A stretch of DNA of 64,000 nt from Caulobacter endophyticus (GTDB lineage: Bacteria; Pseudomonadota; Alphaproteobacteria; Caulobacterales; Caulobacteraceae): contig NZ_QDKQ01000031.1 in NCBI RefSeq assembly GCF_003116815.1, forward strand, positions 43,657-107,656, given 5' to 3'. The position numbers and the translations under genes are program-made. The notes beneath the pieces are model-generated. The model had not been told where the DNA came from. It did not search any database and saw only the letters and a list, made by a program, of their open reading frames with translations. Position 1 is the first letter of the stretch. Each line of letters begins with the position of its first letter. Positions 9,572-17,775 of the stretch are shown here, piece by piece.

Positions 9572-10159
9572 ATGCTCACCCTGTTCCACGCCCCGCGATC
9601 GCGCTCGACGCGCTTCCTCTGGCTGCTGGAGGAACTGGGCGCGCCCTACCACATCGAGAAGGTCGACATCTTCCGCAGCATCAGCGGCACGGGCGCGCGC
9701 GATCCGCGCAATCCCCACCCGCACGGCCAGGTGCCGGCCCTGCTCGACGAGGGGGTGCTGGTCACCGAAAGCGCCGCCATCGCCCTCTACCTGACCGACA
9801 AGTTCCCCGCCTCCGGTCTCGGCCCGATGATCAGCGACCCGCATCGCGGGCCTTACCTGTCATGGCTGGCCTACTATGCCGGGGTGCTGGAGCCGGCGGT
9901 GACCAATCTCTGGAAGCGGCGCCAGGACGATCAGGACAGGGAGCAATACGCCACCCTGGACGAACGCCTGCGCACCACGCTGGAGAAGCAGCCCTGGCTG
10001 CTGGGCGAGCGCTTCTCGGCGGCCGATATCCTGTTCGTCAGCCTGCTGCAGTTCGCCCGCCAGATGCTGCCGGCCCACGCCGTCTATGACGACTGGCTGG
10101 CCCGCGCCAACGCCCGCCCCGCCCTCGCCCGCGCCCTGGCCAAGGACGACCTGTCTTGA
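9572..10159 (+). CDS. Glutathione S-transferase
   Basis: 195-residue cytoplasmic protein. Thioredoxin-like N-terminal domain (MLTLFHAPRSRSTRFLWLLEEL; the GSH-binding VPALLDEG and ESAAIALYL segments at about 52-75) and an all-helical C-terminal domain with ERFSAADILF at about 150. The start has GGAGACGCGCC before it. Role is probably conjugation or peroxide detoxification; substrate unknown. It opens a tightly packed plus-strand cluster: the next gene begins with a TTG that overlaps its stop codon by 4 bases. Confidence 0.9.
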   Translation: MLTLFHAPRSRSTRFLWLLEELGAPYHIEKVDIFRSISGTGARDPRNPHPHGQVPALLDEGVLVTESAAIALYLTDKFPASGLGPMISDPHRGPYLSWLAYYAGVLEPAVTNLWKRRQDDQDREQYATLDERLRTTLEKQPWLLGERFSAADILFVSLLQFARQMLPAHAVYDDWLARANARPALARALAKDDLS

Positions 10160-11067
10160 GAAAAGCCGCACTCGCCGCCGTCTTCTTCCTGGCCGCCGCG
10201 ACGCCAGCCCTTGCCGGCCGCATCGACGCCGTGCTCACCGACGACGCCCTGACCGTCACCGAGGACGGCAAGACCGTGCTGGTCTATCGCACCAAGCCGC
10301 TGGACCCGGCCAAGGAGCCGGGCCGTTCCAACTACGTCCATCCGCTCTACGCGCCGGATGGAACGGTGCTGACCGAGGACCGCCCGGCCGATCACCTCCA
10401 CCAGCGCGGCGCCTTCTGGAGCTGGCATCAGGTGCTGGTCGACGGCAAGAGCATCGGCGACGGCTGGTTCATGCAGGGCCTGACCTTCAACATCCACGAC
10501 CGCAGCTTCGAAGGCGACGCGGCCGGGCGCGGCAAGCTGACGATCAAGGCCGACTGGCTGGTCAATTCCGGGCCCGAGGTGGTCTATGCGGCCACCGAGA
10601 CGACCTCGATCATCGTCCACCCGCTGAAGGGGGGCGCGCGGCGGATCGAGTTCGACACGACCATCACCGCCCGCACGGACAGCCTGGCGCTGGGCGGCAG
10701 CAACGACGTCAAGGGCTATGGCGGCTTCTCGATCCGGCTGATCCGGCCCGACGCCCTGGTGTTCGGCTCAAACGGCAAGCAGGTCAAAGCCCAGAACGAA
10801 CCCATCGAGGCCGGCAAGGCGATGGGCTTCGCCTGGCCCGCCGCTCCCGGCGTTCCGGCCTGGACGGTGGGGCTGAGTTGCAAGGCCAATGGCAAGCCAG
10901 TCACCCGCTGGATCCTGCGCAACGAACTGTCGATGCAGAACTGCGTCTTCCCCGGTCGCGCGCCCTATGTGATCAAGAAGGGTGAAAGCCTGCGCCTGCA
11001 GGAAACCCTCGTCATCCGCCCGGCCAGCAAGCGCACCCCCGCCCCGGCCGCCAAGCCCAAGTCCTAA
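10156..11067 (+). CDS. Secreted PmoA-like protein (DUF6807-type)
   Basis: 303-residue protein with a signal peptide ending near ALAGRI (residue 21). The mature part contains the SNYVHPLYAPDGTVLTED, DHLHQRGAFWSWHQV and YGGFSIRL segments typical of the family annotated as PmoA/DUF6807, which has a galactose-mutarotase-like beta fold and is usually linked to sugar or glycoside metabolism. The name comes from methane monooxygenase, but no methane oxidation is implied. TTG start, overlapping the GST stop by 4 bases (TTGA), suggesting translational coupling. The C-terminus is an Ala/Pro/Lys tail. Confidence 0.8.
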   Translation: MRKAALAAVFFLAAATPALAGRIDAVLTDDALTVTEDGKTVLVYRTKPLDPAKEPGRSNYVHPLYAPDGTVLTEDRPADHLHQRGAFWSWHQVLVDGKSIGDGWFMQGLTFNIHDRSFEGDAAGRGKLTIKADWLVNSGPEVVYAATETTSIIVHPLKGGARRIEFDTTITARTDSLALGGSNDVKGYGGFSIRLIRPDALVFGSNGKQVKAQNEPIEAGKAMGFAWPAAPGVPAWTVGLSCKANGKPVTRWILRNELSMQNCVFPGRAPYVIKKGESLRLQETLVIRPASKRTPAPAAKPKS

Positions 11068-11077
11068 AGACCCGACC

Positions 11078-11254
11078 ATGGCCGAGATCCTCAACCTCAA
11101 CCACGCCCGCAAGGCCAAGGCCAAGACCGACGCCAAGCAGGCGGCCGCCGAGAACCGCGCCCGCTTCGGCCGCACCAAGGCCGAAAAGACCCTCGACGCC
11201 GCCCGCGCCGACAAGCTGTCGCGCACCCTGGACGGCGCCAAGCGCGAGGACTGA
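11078..11254 (+). CDS. DUF4169 family small basic protein
   Basis: 58-residue, strongly basic, helical protein: MAEILNLNHARKAKAK, then AAENRARFGRTKAEK, matching the short DUF4169 family of alphaproteobacteria. No function is known; the charge suggests a nucleic-acid or ribosome contact but this is inference. It lies 10 bp after the PmoA-like gene and directly abuts the next gene. Confidence 0.85.
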   Translation: MAEILNLNHARKAKAKTDAKQAAAENRARFGRTKAEKTLDAARADKLSRTLDGAKRED

Positions 11255-11827
11255 TTGGGCGAGCAAGCCGCCGCCCCCTGGCCGCTGCGCGACGCGGCGG
11301 TTCGCGCGGCCCCGATCCTGGCGGCCTTCGTGGGCTGGCATGCGTTCTGGAACTGGATCGTCCCGCTGGATCCTGCCTGGTCGCCGCCGCCGCGCGACGA
11401 GACAGTGCTGACGATCGGCGTGTTCTCGACACCCACCGACAAGCCCGCGCCGGGCGGCTACGCCTTCGAGACTGTCGACGGCCGTCAGCTTCGCCTGGCC
11501 TGCGCGCCGCCGCCGGCGAAATCGGAAACCGCCAGGGACGCCTGCCTGACCGGTGGCGGCAGGTTCGGCGACCACGCCCGGCGCTATGTCGCCGTGCGCT
11601 ACTACGAATTGCCCGGAACGGCCGGCGCGCCGCCGGGCAGGATCCTGCTCGGCGCCAAGTCTGGCCCCGACTGGCTGCTGAAGCCCGAGGACCAGAAGGC
11701 CCGGCTGTCGGCGCAAGCCGAGGCCGACAGGCGCCGGAAGGTTCACTGGCGGACCGCCGCCTCGGCTATCCTGACGCTGCTTGCGGGCTTCATCGCCCTG
11801 CGCGTCGTGCGCCGCCTGAGGCGCTGA
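11255..11827 (+). CDS. Hypothetical two-helix membrane protein
   Basis: 190-residue protein with a hydrophobic segment near residues 15-35, a Pro/Thr-rich extracytoplasmic region of about 120 residues with two cysteines (LACAPPP and DACLTGG) that could pair, and a C-terminal transmembrane helix (AILTLLAGFIALRVV) ending in arginines. No family recognised. The start is a TTG placed immediately after the DUF4169 stop, so coupling is likely. Last gene of the GST cluster. Confidence 0.6.
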   Translation: MGEQAAAPWPLRDAAVRAAPILAAFVGWHAFWNWIVPLDPAWSPPPRDETVLTIGVFSTPTDKPAPGGYAFETVDGRQLRLACAPPPAKSETARDACLTGGGRFGDHARRYVAVRYYELPGTAGAPPGRILLGAKSGPDWLLKPEDQKARLSAQAEADRRRKVHWRTAASAILTLLAGFIALRVVRRLRR

Positions 11828-11845
11828 ACCGCGCTCAGCGCGGAA

Positions 11846-11998
11846 CTAGACAGCCCGCCCCTTGGGCAGGCTGTCGCAGCAGCCGACCGCCGGCGAGGCC
11901 GGGACCTCGCCCATCCGCTTCCAGGCCGCGATCAGGCGCCCGATCGCCCACACCCAGCCGAACGTGGTTTCCTTATGGGTCTTGTGGAACTCTTCCAT
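11846..11998 (-). CDS. Small hypothetical protein (50 residues)
   Basis: A 50-codon gene with a very good ribosome binding site: AGGAGAT is 7 bases before the ATG at 11996-11998. The product begins MEEFHKTHKETTFGWVWAIG and has an aromatic helix that could touch the membrane, then a vicinal cysteine pair (GCCDSLP) near the C-terminus. No family recognised. It lies convergent to the membrane protein gene and divergent from the LysR regulator gene. Confidence 0.6.
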   Translation of the reverse strand: MEEFHKTHKETTFGWVWAIGRLIAAWKRMGEVPASPAVGCCDSLPKGRAV

Positions 11999-12093
11999 GG
12001 GCGCATCTCCTGTTTCCCCGTAGCGCTGGGAAGATCGGCGGGATCGAGGCGCGCGACAAACGTGGTTCGTTGAGCTATGGATAAGCCAGACTT

Positions 12094-13020
12094 ATGACTG
12101 ACATCCTCGCTTCATACTCGCTCGGCGCCATTCGCGCGTTCGAGACCGCCGCCCGGCTGAAGAGCTTCACGCGCGCCGCCGACGAGCTGGGCGTCACCCA
12201 GGCGGCCGTCAGCTGGCAGGTGAAGAGCCTTGAGCAGCGGCTGGGCCAGCCCCTCTTCGTGCGCCGGGTGCGCGAGGTCGACCTGACCCCGGCGGGCGAG
12301 CGGCTGGCGCGGGCCGCCACGGAGTCCATGGCCCTGCTGCGCGCGGCTCTCTCCGATCTGGTCGAGAGCGACGAAGGCGTGCTGGCGGTAACCACCCTGC
12401 AGAGCCTGGCGACGCACTGGCTGGCGCCGCGCCTGGGCGGCTTCCAACTAGCCCATCCAGGATTGGCCGTGCGCCTGGAGACCTCCCACGCAATGCGCGA
12501 CCTGTCACGCGGAGAGGCGGATCTGGGCCTGCGCAGCGGCGCCGGACCATGGCCGGGCCTGACTAGTCATTTTCTGATGCCGTTCGTACAGGCGCCGCTC
12601 TGCTCGCCCGACTTCCTGGCGAGTGCGGGCGGCTTCGAGCGCCCGGCAGACCTGCTGAAGGCGACGCGGATCGGCAATGCGCGGGAATGGGCGATCTGGT
12701 TCGAGGCCGCCGGGGTCAGCCCGCCCGACGCCGTCGCAGCACCGCGCCTGGAAGCCGACGCCCAGTCGCTCGAGGTGGCCTCGGCGATGGCCGGCCAGGG
12801 ACTGGCTCTGGGTTCGCCGATCTTCTTCGCGCCCGACATCGCGGCCGGCCGACTGGTGCAGCCGTTCGACATCGCGCCCAGCTATGGCGGCGGCTACTGG
12901 CTGGTCTATCCGGAAGAGCGCAGACGCGTGCGAAAGATCACCGCTTTCCGCGACTGGATCCTCGACGCCGTGGCCACCGACCCGGCCATCGTCAGGTATC
13001 CGGCCAGGCTAGCGCCCTGA
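12094..13020 (+). CDS. LysR-family transcriptional regulator (GcvA-like)
   Basis: 308-residue DNA-binding regulator. The winged helix-turn-helix is at residues 10-65 (GAIRAFETAARLKSFTRAADELGVTQAAVS), with the GcvA-type spacing LGAIRAFE and LEQRLGQPLFVRR. Residues 90-300 form the periplasmic-binding-protein-like effector domain. There is no divergent partner gene of obvious metabolism; the neighbour upstream is a 50-residue hypothetical on the other strand, the one downstream is a convergent COQ4-type gene, so the target cannot be inferred. Confidence 0.9.
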   Translation: MTDILASYSLGAIRAFETAARLKSFTRAADELGVTQAAVSWQVKSLEQRLGQPLFVRRVREVDLTPAGERLARAATESMALLRAALSDLVESDEGVLAVTTLQSLATHWLAPRLGGFQLAHPGLAVRLETSHAMRDLSRGEADLGLRSGAGPWPGLTSHFLMPFVQAPLCSPDFLASAGGFERPADLLKATRIGNAREWAIWFEAAGVSPPDAVAAPRLEADAQSLEVASAMAGQGLALGSPIFFAPDIAAGRLVQPFDIAPSYGGGYWLVYPEERRRVRKITAFRDWILDAVATDPAIVRYPARLAP

Positions 13021-13024
13021 AAGG

Positions 13025-13807
13025 TCAGGCGGCGCGCTGGTAGTGCTCGCGCAGATCCTGCGGAATGGCCTGGTAGGTGGCGGGCGGGACGATCCCAAGC
13101 ATGCGCCGGGCCTCGTCCAGCGGCATGGCGAACAGAGCCGGGTAGTCGACCTCGGGCAGCCAGGCGGCCTTGCGCCCGGCCCGCCAGGCCTCGCGCACCG
13201 CCTTGCCGTAGGGCTGGCCGTCCCTGAGGCGGCGGAACTCCTGGGCGCCGGCGAAGGCGATCAGGGCGAAACCCAGGCTGCGCGTCTGGGCATAGGAGAA
13301 GGCCACCACGCAGACCTCGCCCAGCGCATCGGTGCCGTAGCCGGTCAGCACGTGCCACACGTCGTGCACGTCGCGCAGGCGGCGGGCGTACCACAAGAGC
13401 GGATGGGCTGCGTCCATGTCGGCGTCGGCGACCTTGCGGCTTTCCTCGGCCAGGCCTTCTGCGGTCAGGCCGCGCGGGGCGATGAAGTCGCGATAGGCAG
13501 CGCCCACCGTGCCGGGCTGGAACTGGGCCAGCCACGCCTCGTCAGACAGCCAGTCGGCGAACTCCTCGCGGCGATAGGCGATCGCCCCGCCCTGCGGCGT
13601 CTTCAGGAGGCGGGCATAGCCGTTGGGGATCGCCCGGCCGGACAGGGCCCGCATCACCTCGAACACCTGGGCCGTGTCCTCCTTGTCGGCGATCAACCGA
13701 CGGACGGCGCGAAACGCCCGCAAAGGCTGCAGGCGGAAGCTCGCATCGCGGGCGCCCAGCGGAGGACGCGCGGAAGTAGCGTCAAGGACTTGCGCGGCTG
13801 TGCTCAT
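13025..13807 (-). CDS. COQ4-type ubiquinone biosynthesis protein
   Basis: 260-residue protein of the Coq4 family, an organiser and recently recognised decarboxylase/hydroxylase factor in ubiquinone synthesis. The zinc-binding signature HDxxH-(11)-E is complete: H148, D149, H152 and E164 in RDVHDVWHVLTGYGTDALGEV. Bacterial Coq4-like proteins need not be essential for ubiquinone, so the role is probable, not certain. A 15-bp palindrome lies 31 bp before the start (13839-13853). Its stop is 4 bp from that of the convergent LysR gene. Confidence 0.85.
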   Translation of the reverse strand: MSTAAQVLDATSARPPLGARDASFRLQPLRAFRAVRRLIADKEDTAQVFEVMRALSGRAIPNGYARLLKTPQGGAIAYRREEFADWLSDEAWLAQFQPGTVGAAYRDFIAPRGLTAEGLAEESRKVADADMDAAHPLLWYARRLRDVHDVWHVLTGYGTDALGEVCVVAFSYAQTRSLGFALIAFAGAQEFRRLRDGQPYGKAVREAWRAGRKAAWLPEVDYPALFAMPLDEARRMLGIVPPATYQAIPQDLREHYQRAA

Positions 13808-13838
13808 CAGGCATGCTCCCGGCGTGGCGTCACTAAAG

Positions 13839-13853
13839 ATGACACGCCGTCAT
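13839..13853. promoter_or_regulatory. Palindrome ATGAC-N5-GTCAT before the COQ4 gene
   Basis: Perfect 5-bp inverted repeat around a 5-base spacer (ATGACACGCCGTCAT), in the 91-bp divergent gap between the COQ4-type gene and the ribbon-helix-helix gene. Size and position suit a dimeric repressor operator. Confidence 0.4.
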
Positions 13854-13898
13854 TTTTAATCAAGAGCCGAACCGACGTTCCGCCGGAGAGTTGCGCCG

Positions 13899-14108
13899 AT
13901 GGGCAGTTTGAAGAAGCGATCGGTGAACCTGGCGGGCCACGCCACCTCGCTGGCCCTCGAGCCCGAGTTCTGGGCCGCGCTCGAGCGCGTCGCCAAGCAG
14001 GACGCCGTCAGCATCGCCGCCCTGATCCAACGCATCGACGCGGGCCGGGGCGAACGCCCCCTGGCCTCGGCCTGCCGGGTCTTCGCCCTGCAACGCGCGG
14101 GCGGCTGA
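13899..14108 (+). CDS. Ribbon-helix-helix domain protein
   Basis: 69-residue protein of the RHH_4 type: MGSLKKRSVNLAGHATSLALEPEFW begins with the DNA-contacting strand (RSVNLAGHATSL) followed by two helices (EPEFWAALERVAKQDAVSIAALIQRID). Such proteins are small dimeric DNA-binding regulators and are widespread in alphaproteobacteria without a toxin partner. GGAGAG lies upstream of the ATG. No adjacent toxin gene is visible, so it is not an obvious toxin-antitoxin antidote. Confidence 0.85.
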   Translation: MGSLKKRSVNLAGHATSLALEPEFWAALERVAKQDAVSIAALIQRIDAGRGERPLASACRVFALQRAGG

Positions 14109-14111
14109 CCG

Positions 14112-14222
14112 CAAGGAACCTCCCCTCTGGGGGAAGCGATCGGTAGGGCGCGGAACAGCCGAACCTGCCAACGCAAAGAAAGCTGGCAGCTTCCCCACCG
14201 GCCTTTGGCCGCTTCCCCAAGG
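14112..14222. repeat. Intergenic inverted-pair repeat, copy 1
   Basis: A short unit (ACCTCCCCTCTGGGGGAAG) faces a longer one (CTTCCCCACCGGCCTTTGGC followed by CGCTTCCCCAAGGGGA) in opposite orientation after the ribbon-helix-helix gene. The same design of a purine/pyrimidine arm, an inner GCC-rich hairpin and a G-rich end recurs at 27.6, 31.5 and 43.1 kb. Confidence 0.65.
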
Positions 14223-14237
14223 GGAGATTCTCTCTCC

Positions 14238-14459
14238 CTATCCCGGCCGCGGCACGGGCGCCGGCAGCGGTTCGGGGTTGGGCGCCGGCATGGTGGGCGG
14301 CGCGAGATTCGGCAGCTTCAGTTCGGCGATATCGGGGCGCACGGCCAGCAGGCCCGAGCGCCAGGTCGCGTAGATCAGCAGGGCCACGAGCAGCAGGACC
14401 GCCAGCATGGCGGCGCCGCTCCAGGCCCCTTCATGATGATGTTGGTGATGGCGAGCCAT
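14238..14459 (-). CDS. Small single-helix membrane protein
   Basis: 73 residues: a histidine-rich N-terminus (MARHHQHHHEG) that could bind metal or simply face the cytoplasm, one transmembrane helix (residues 15-33), then a Pro-rich tail (PNLAPPTMPAPNPEPLPAPVPRPG). The ATG at 14457-14459 is preceded by a strong GAGGAGG. No family recognised. It follows the other small membrane protein by 32 bp and probably shares its transcript. Confidence 0.65.
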   Translation of the reverse strand: MARHHQHHHEGAWSGAAMLAVLLLVALLIYATWRSGLLAVRPDIAELKLPNLAPPTMPAPNPEPLPAPVPRPG

Positions 14460-14491
14460 GCCCGCCTCCTCTCGTTTGGACCGGCTTCGGC

Positions 14492-14716
14492 TCAGCCGGG
14501 CGCCTTGGGCGCTTCTGGGACCTTCGGCGCTTCGGGCATCTTGGGGGCGTCCGGCAGCTTGGGCGCGCTCGCCGTGATGTCGACGTCCACCGACTTCTTC
14601 TGGGTGAGGCCGCCTGAGAAGACCATGAAGCCGATCACCGCCACGACGACCACCAGGGCGCCGACGATGAAGGCCAGGCCGCTGTTGCCCCCGCCCGATT
14701 TGCTCTCTTCCGCCAT
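14492..14716 (-). CDS. Small single-helix membrane protein with KAPxAP tail
   Basis: 74 residues: a short Lys/Gly-rich head (MAEESKSGGGNSG), one transmembrane helix (residues 14-34), and an acidic-to-Pro-rich exported tail with repeated (D/E)APK(M/V)P units. A good Shine-Dalgarno (AGGAGCAGGAAC) precedes the ATG at 14714-14716. It resembles the downstream gene in design (one helix, Pro-rich tail), suggesting a pair that works together in the envelope. Divergent from uvrD. No family recognised. Confidence 0.65.
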   Translation of the reverse strand: MAEESKSGGGNSGLAFIVGALVVVVAVIGFMVFSGGLTQKKSVDVDITASAPKLPDAPKMPEAPKVPEAPKAPG

Positions 14717-14826
14717 GTTCCTGCTCCTGTTTCGTCCCAGCCGAACAACGGGAGGGTCGCGGCCAGGGTTCCGCAAAGGCCCCTCCGGGGCTTAAGCCTG
14801 AAGAAGTTTGTGCTACATATGTTCCC

Positions 14827-17244
14827 ATGTCTTCCGGCTTCGACTCGACCGACCCATTCGGCGACCTCCCCGCTCCGCGCATCTCCGACCTCGCCCGGCC
14901 GCAGGCTCCCGCCGGCGGCGGCCCCGCGCCCGACTATCTGAGCGGCCTCAACACCGAGCAGCACGAAGCCGTGGTCACCACCGAGGGCCCGGTCCTGGTG
15001 CTGGCCGGCGCGGGCACCGGCAAGACGCGGGTGCTGACCACGCGCCTGGCGCACATTCTCGCGACGGGCCGCGCGCGGCCGTGGGAGATCCTGGCCGTCA
15101 CCTTCACCAACAAGGCCGCGCGCGAGATGCGCGAGCGGATCACCCACATCATCGGTCCGGAGGCCGAGGGCCTGCGATGGCTGGGCACCTTTCACTCGGT
15201 GGCCGCCCAGATCCTGCGCCGCCACGCCGAGCTGGTGGGGCTGAAGTCGAACTACACGATCATCGACACCGACGATAACGAGCGGCTGCTCAAGCAGCTG
15301 ATCGAGGCCGAGAACATCGACGCCAAGCGCTGGACCCCGCGCATCCTGTCGGGACTGATCGACGCCTGGAAGAACCGCGGGTGGACGCCCGACCGCGTAC
15401 CGCCCAGCGAGGCCGGCGAATTCGCCAACGGCAAGGGCATCAGCCTCTATCGCCAGTACCAGGAGCGGCTGCGCATCCTGAACGCCTGCGATTTCGGCGA
15501 CCTGCTGCTGCACAACATCACGATCTTCACCGGCAATCCCGACGTGCTGGCCGACTTCCAGCGGCGCTTCCAGTACGTGATGGTCGACGAGTACCAGGAC
15601 ACCAACGTCGCCCAGTACCTGTGGCTGCGCCTCCTGGCCCAGGGCCGCCAGAACGTCTGCTGCGTGGGTGACGACGACCAGTCGATCTACGGCTGGCGCG
15701 GGGCCGAGGTCGACAACATCCTGCGCTTCGAACGCGACTTCCCCGGCGCCAAGGTGGTGCGGCTGGAGCGCAACTACCGCTCGACCGAGCACATCCTGGC
15801 CGCCGCCTCGACCCTGATCACTGCTAACAAGGGCCGCCTGGGCAAGACCCTGTGGACGGAGGAGACCGGCGGCGAGAAGGTCAAGGTCAGCGGCGTCTGG
15901 GACGGCGAGGCCGAAAGCCGGATGGTCGCCGACGAGATCGAAAAGGCCAAGCGCGCGGGCCGCCGCTACAACCAGATGGCCATCCTGGTGCGCGCCTCGT
16001 TCCAGATGCGCGCCTTCGAAGAGCGCTTCGTGATGCTGCAGATCCCCTACAAGGTGGTCGGCGGCCCGCGCTTCTTCGAGCGGGCGGAAATCCGCGACGC
16101 CCACGCCTATCTGCGCCTGATCCAGTCGCCCGACGACGACCTGGCCTTCGAGCGCATCGTCAACACGCCCAAGCGCGGCATCGGCGACACCTCTGTGCAG
16201 AAGCTGCTGCAGATCGCCCGCGTCGAGGGAATCTCCACGGTCGAGGCGGCCCGGGTGATCATCGGCAGCGACGACCTGCCGGCCCGCACGCGCACCGCGC
16301 TCAGCAACTTCATCCGCGACCTCGACCGCTGGCGCGCCCAGATCGGAAACATGCACCACCAGCGGGTGCTGGAGATGGTGCTGGAGGAGAGCGGCTATAC
16401 CGACGCCCTGCGCCTGGACAAAGGCCCGCAGAGCCAGACGCGCCTCGAAAACCTCAAGGAACTGGTCCAGTCGATGGGCCAGTTCGACAGCCTGGAGGCC
16501 TATCTGGAGCACGTGTCGCTGGTCATGGACCTCGACCGCGAGGCCACCGGCGACGCCGTCTGGATCATGACCCTGCACTCGGCCAAGGGCCTGGAGTTCC
16601 CGCTGGTGTTCCTGCCCGGCTGGGAGGAAGGCGTGTTCCCCAGCCAGCGCAGCATGGACGACAAGGGCGAGAAGGGTCTCGAGGAAGAGCGGCGCCTGGC
16701 GTACGTGGGCATCACACGCGCCCGCGAGGAGGCCCGCATCAGCTTCGTGGCCAACCGCCAGGTCTATGGCCGCTGGACCTCGCAACTCCCCAGCCGCTTC
16801 GTCGACGAACTGCCGCTGGAGCACGTCGATGCGGGCTCAGAGACCGGCTATTACGGCGGCGGTCCGGGCATGCAGCAGACGGTCTCGTCGCGCTGGGACG
16901 ATCCGGGCACCAGCGCCTTCCAGAGCGGCAGCTACGACAGCCCCGGCTGGAAACGGGCCCAGGACCGGGTGCAGCAGACGTCACGCGGCTTCGGCGAGCG
17001 CTCGGGCGGCAACACCGCCTGGCGCGGCGGCGGCTCGGCCGCGCGGGCCAAGCCGATCGAGGGCGAAGGCCGGCTGGTGGCCGTCTCGGCCCCGACCAAC
17101 AGCGCCTACAGCCGCGGCGACCGCGTGTTCCACGTCAAGTTCGGCTACGGCAAGGTCGCCTCGATCGAGGGCAACAAGCTGACCGTCAACTTCGACAAGG
17201 CCGGCGAGAAGAAGGTCATCGACAGCTTCGTCGAGAAGGCCTGA
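14827..17244 (+). CDS. uvrD: UvrD/PcrA-type ATP-dependent DNA helicase
   Basis: 805-residue superfamily 1A 3'-5' helicase used in mismatch and nucleotide excision repair and in clearing replication or transcription conflicts. Walker A GAGTGKT is at residues 61-67, motif II DEYQDT at 254-259, motif III QSIYGWRGA near 281, and the downstream motifs VWIMTLHSAKGLEFPLVF and EERRLAYVGITRA are intact. The C-terminus ends in the PcrA/UvrD Tudor-like segment (VFHVKFGYGKVASIEGNKLTVNF), which binds RNA polymerase in homologues. No strong Shine-Dalgarno is seen. The next gene starts inside its stop codon. Confidence 0.96.
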   Translation: MSSGFDSTDPFGDLPAPRISDLARPQAPAGGGPAPDYLSGLNTEQHEAVVTTEGPVLVLAGAGTGKTRVLTTRLAHILATGRARPWEILAVTFTNKAAREMRERITHIIGPEAEGLRWLGTFHSVAAQILRRHAELVGLKSNYTIIDTDDNERLLKQLIEAENIDAKRWTPRILSGLIDAWKNRGWTPDRVPPSEAGEFANGKGISLYRQYQERLRILNACDFGDLLLHNITIFTGNPDVLADFQRRFQYVMVDEYQDTNVAQYLWLRLLAQGRQNVCCVGDDDQSIYGWRGAEVDNILRFERDFPGAKVVRLERNYRSTEHILAAASTLITANKGRLGKTLWTEETGGEKVKVSGVWDGEAESRMVADEIEKAKRAGRRYNQMAILVRASFQMRAFEERFVMLQIPYKVVGGPRFFERAEIRDAHAYLRLIQSPDDDLAFERIVNTPKRGIGDTSVQKLLQIARVEGISTVEAARVIIGSDDLPARTRTALSNFIRDLDRWRAQIGNMHHQRVLEMVLEESGYTDALRLDKGPQSQTRLENLKELVQSMGQFDSLEAYLEHVSLVMDLDREATGDAVWIMTLHSAKGLEFPLVFLPGWEEGVFPSQRSMDDKGEKGLEEERRLAYVGITRAREEARISFVANRQVYGRWTSQLPSRFVDELPLEHVDAGSETGYYGGGPGMQQTVSSRWDDPGTSAFQSGSYDSPGWKRAQDRVQQTSRGFGERSGGNTAWRGGGSAARAKPIEGEGRLVAVSAPTNSAYSRGDRVFHVKFGYGKVASIEGNKLTVNFDKAGEKKVIDSFVEKA

Positions 17245-17762
17245 TGGCGGTGGGGGCGAAACGCGGGATCAATCCCGACAGCCCCCTCGCCCGGCTGATC
17301 GCCGGACCCATGCGGCCGGGCCGCCTGGCCTGGATCGGCCTGCGCCCTGCCCGCCGCGCGGCATTGGTCCACGTCGAGCGGGCGGAGGTTACGGTCGAGG
17401 CCGGCCTGATCGGCGACCACCATGCCGGCCGCGCCGACGGCCCCCGCCAGGTGACGCTGATCCAGGCCGAGGACCTTTCGGCCATCGCCGCCTTCCTGGG
17501 CCAAGCCGGCCCCGCCTCGCCCTTCGACCTGCGCCGCAACCTGGTGGTCGAGGGCATCAACCTGCTGGGCCTCTCCGACAAGCGCTTCAGGGTCGGCGGC
17601 GTGTTGCTGGAAGCCACCGGCGGCTGCCATCCGTGCAGCCGCATGAACGACATTCTCGGCGAGGGCGGCTACAACGCCGTGCGCGGCCGGGGCGGCCTCA
17701 CCGCCCGGGTTATCGAGGGCGGCGAGATTACCGTGGGCGATGCGGTGACGGTCGAGGGCTGA
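17244..17762 (+). CDS. MOSC domain protein
   Basis: 172-residue protein whose central and C-terminal part is a MOSC domain, the beta-fold found at the C-terminus of molybdenum cofactor sulfurases and in YiiM-type molybdoenzymes. The conserved cysteine motif appears as TGGCHPCSRM near residue 131, and GLIGDHHAGR and RRNLVVEGINL are family features. It may bind Moco or transfer sulfur. The ATG shares one base with the uvrD stop (TGATG), so it is translationally coupled to the helicase gene, an arrangement without obvious functional logic. Confidence 0.85.
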   Translation: MAVGAKRGINPDSPLARLIAGPMRPGRLAWIGLRPARRAALVHVERAEVTVEAGLIGDHHAGRADGPRQVTLIQAEDLSAIAAFLGQAGPASPFDLRRNLVVEGINLLGLSDKRFRVGGVLLEATGGCHPCSRMNDILGEGGYNAVRGRGGLTARVIEGGEITVGDAVTVEG

Positions 17763-17775
17763 GCCTGTTTTGCCC

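Noticed and set aside
13899..14108. Ribbon-helix-helix gene as antitoxin of a toxin-antitoxin module
   Set aside because: No toxin-like frame lies next to it on either side; the following 130 bp are repeat sequence.
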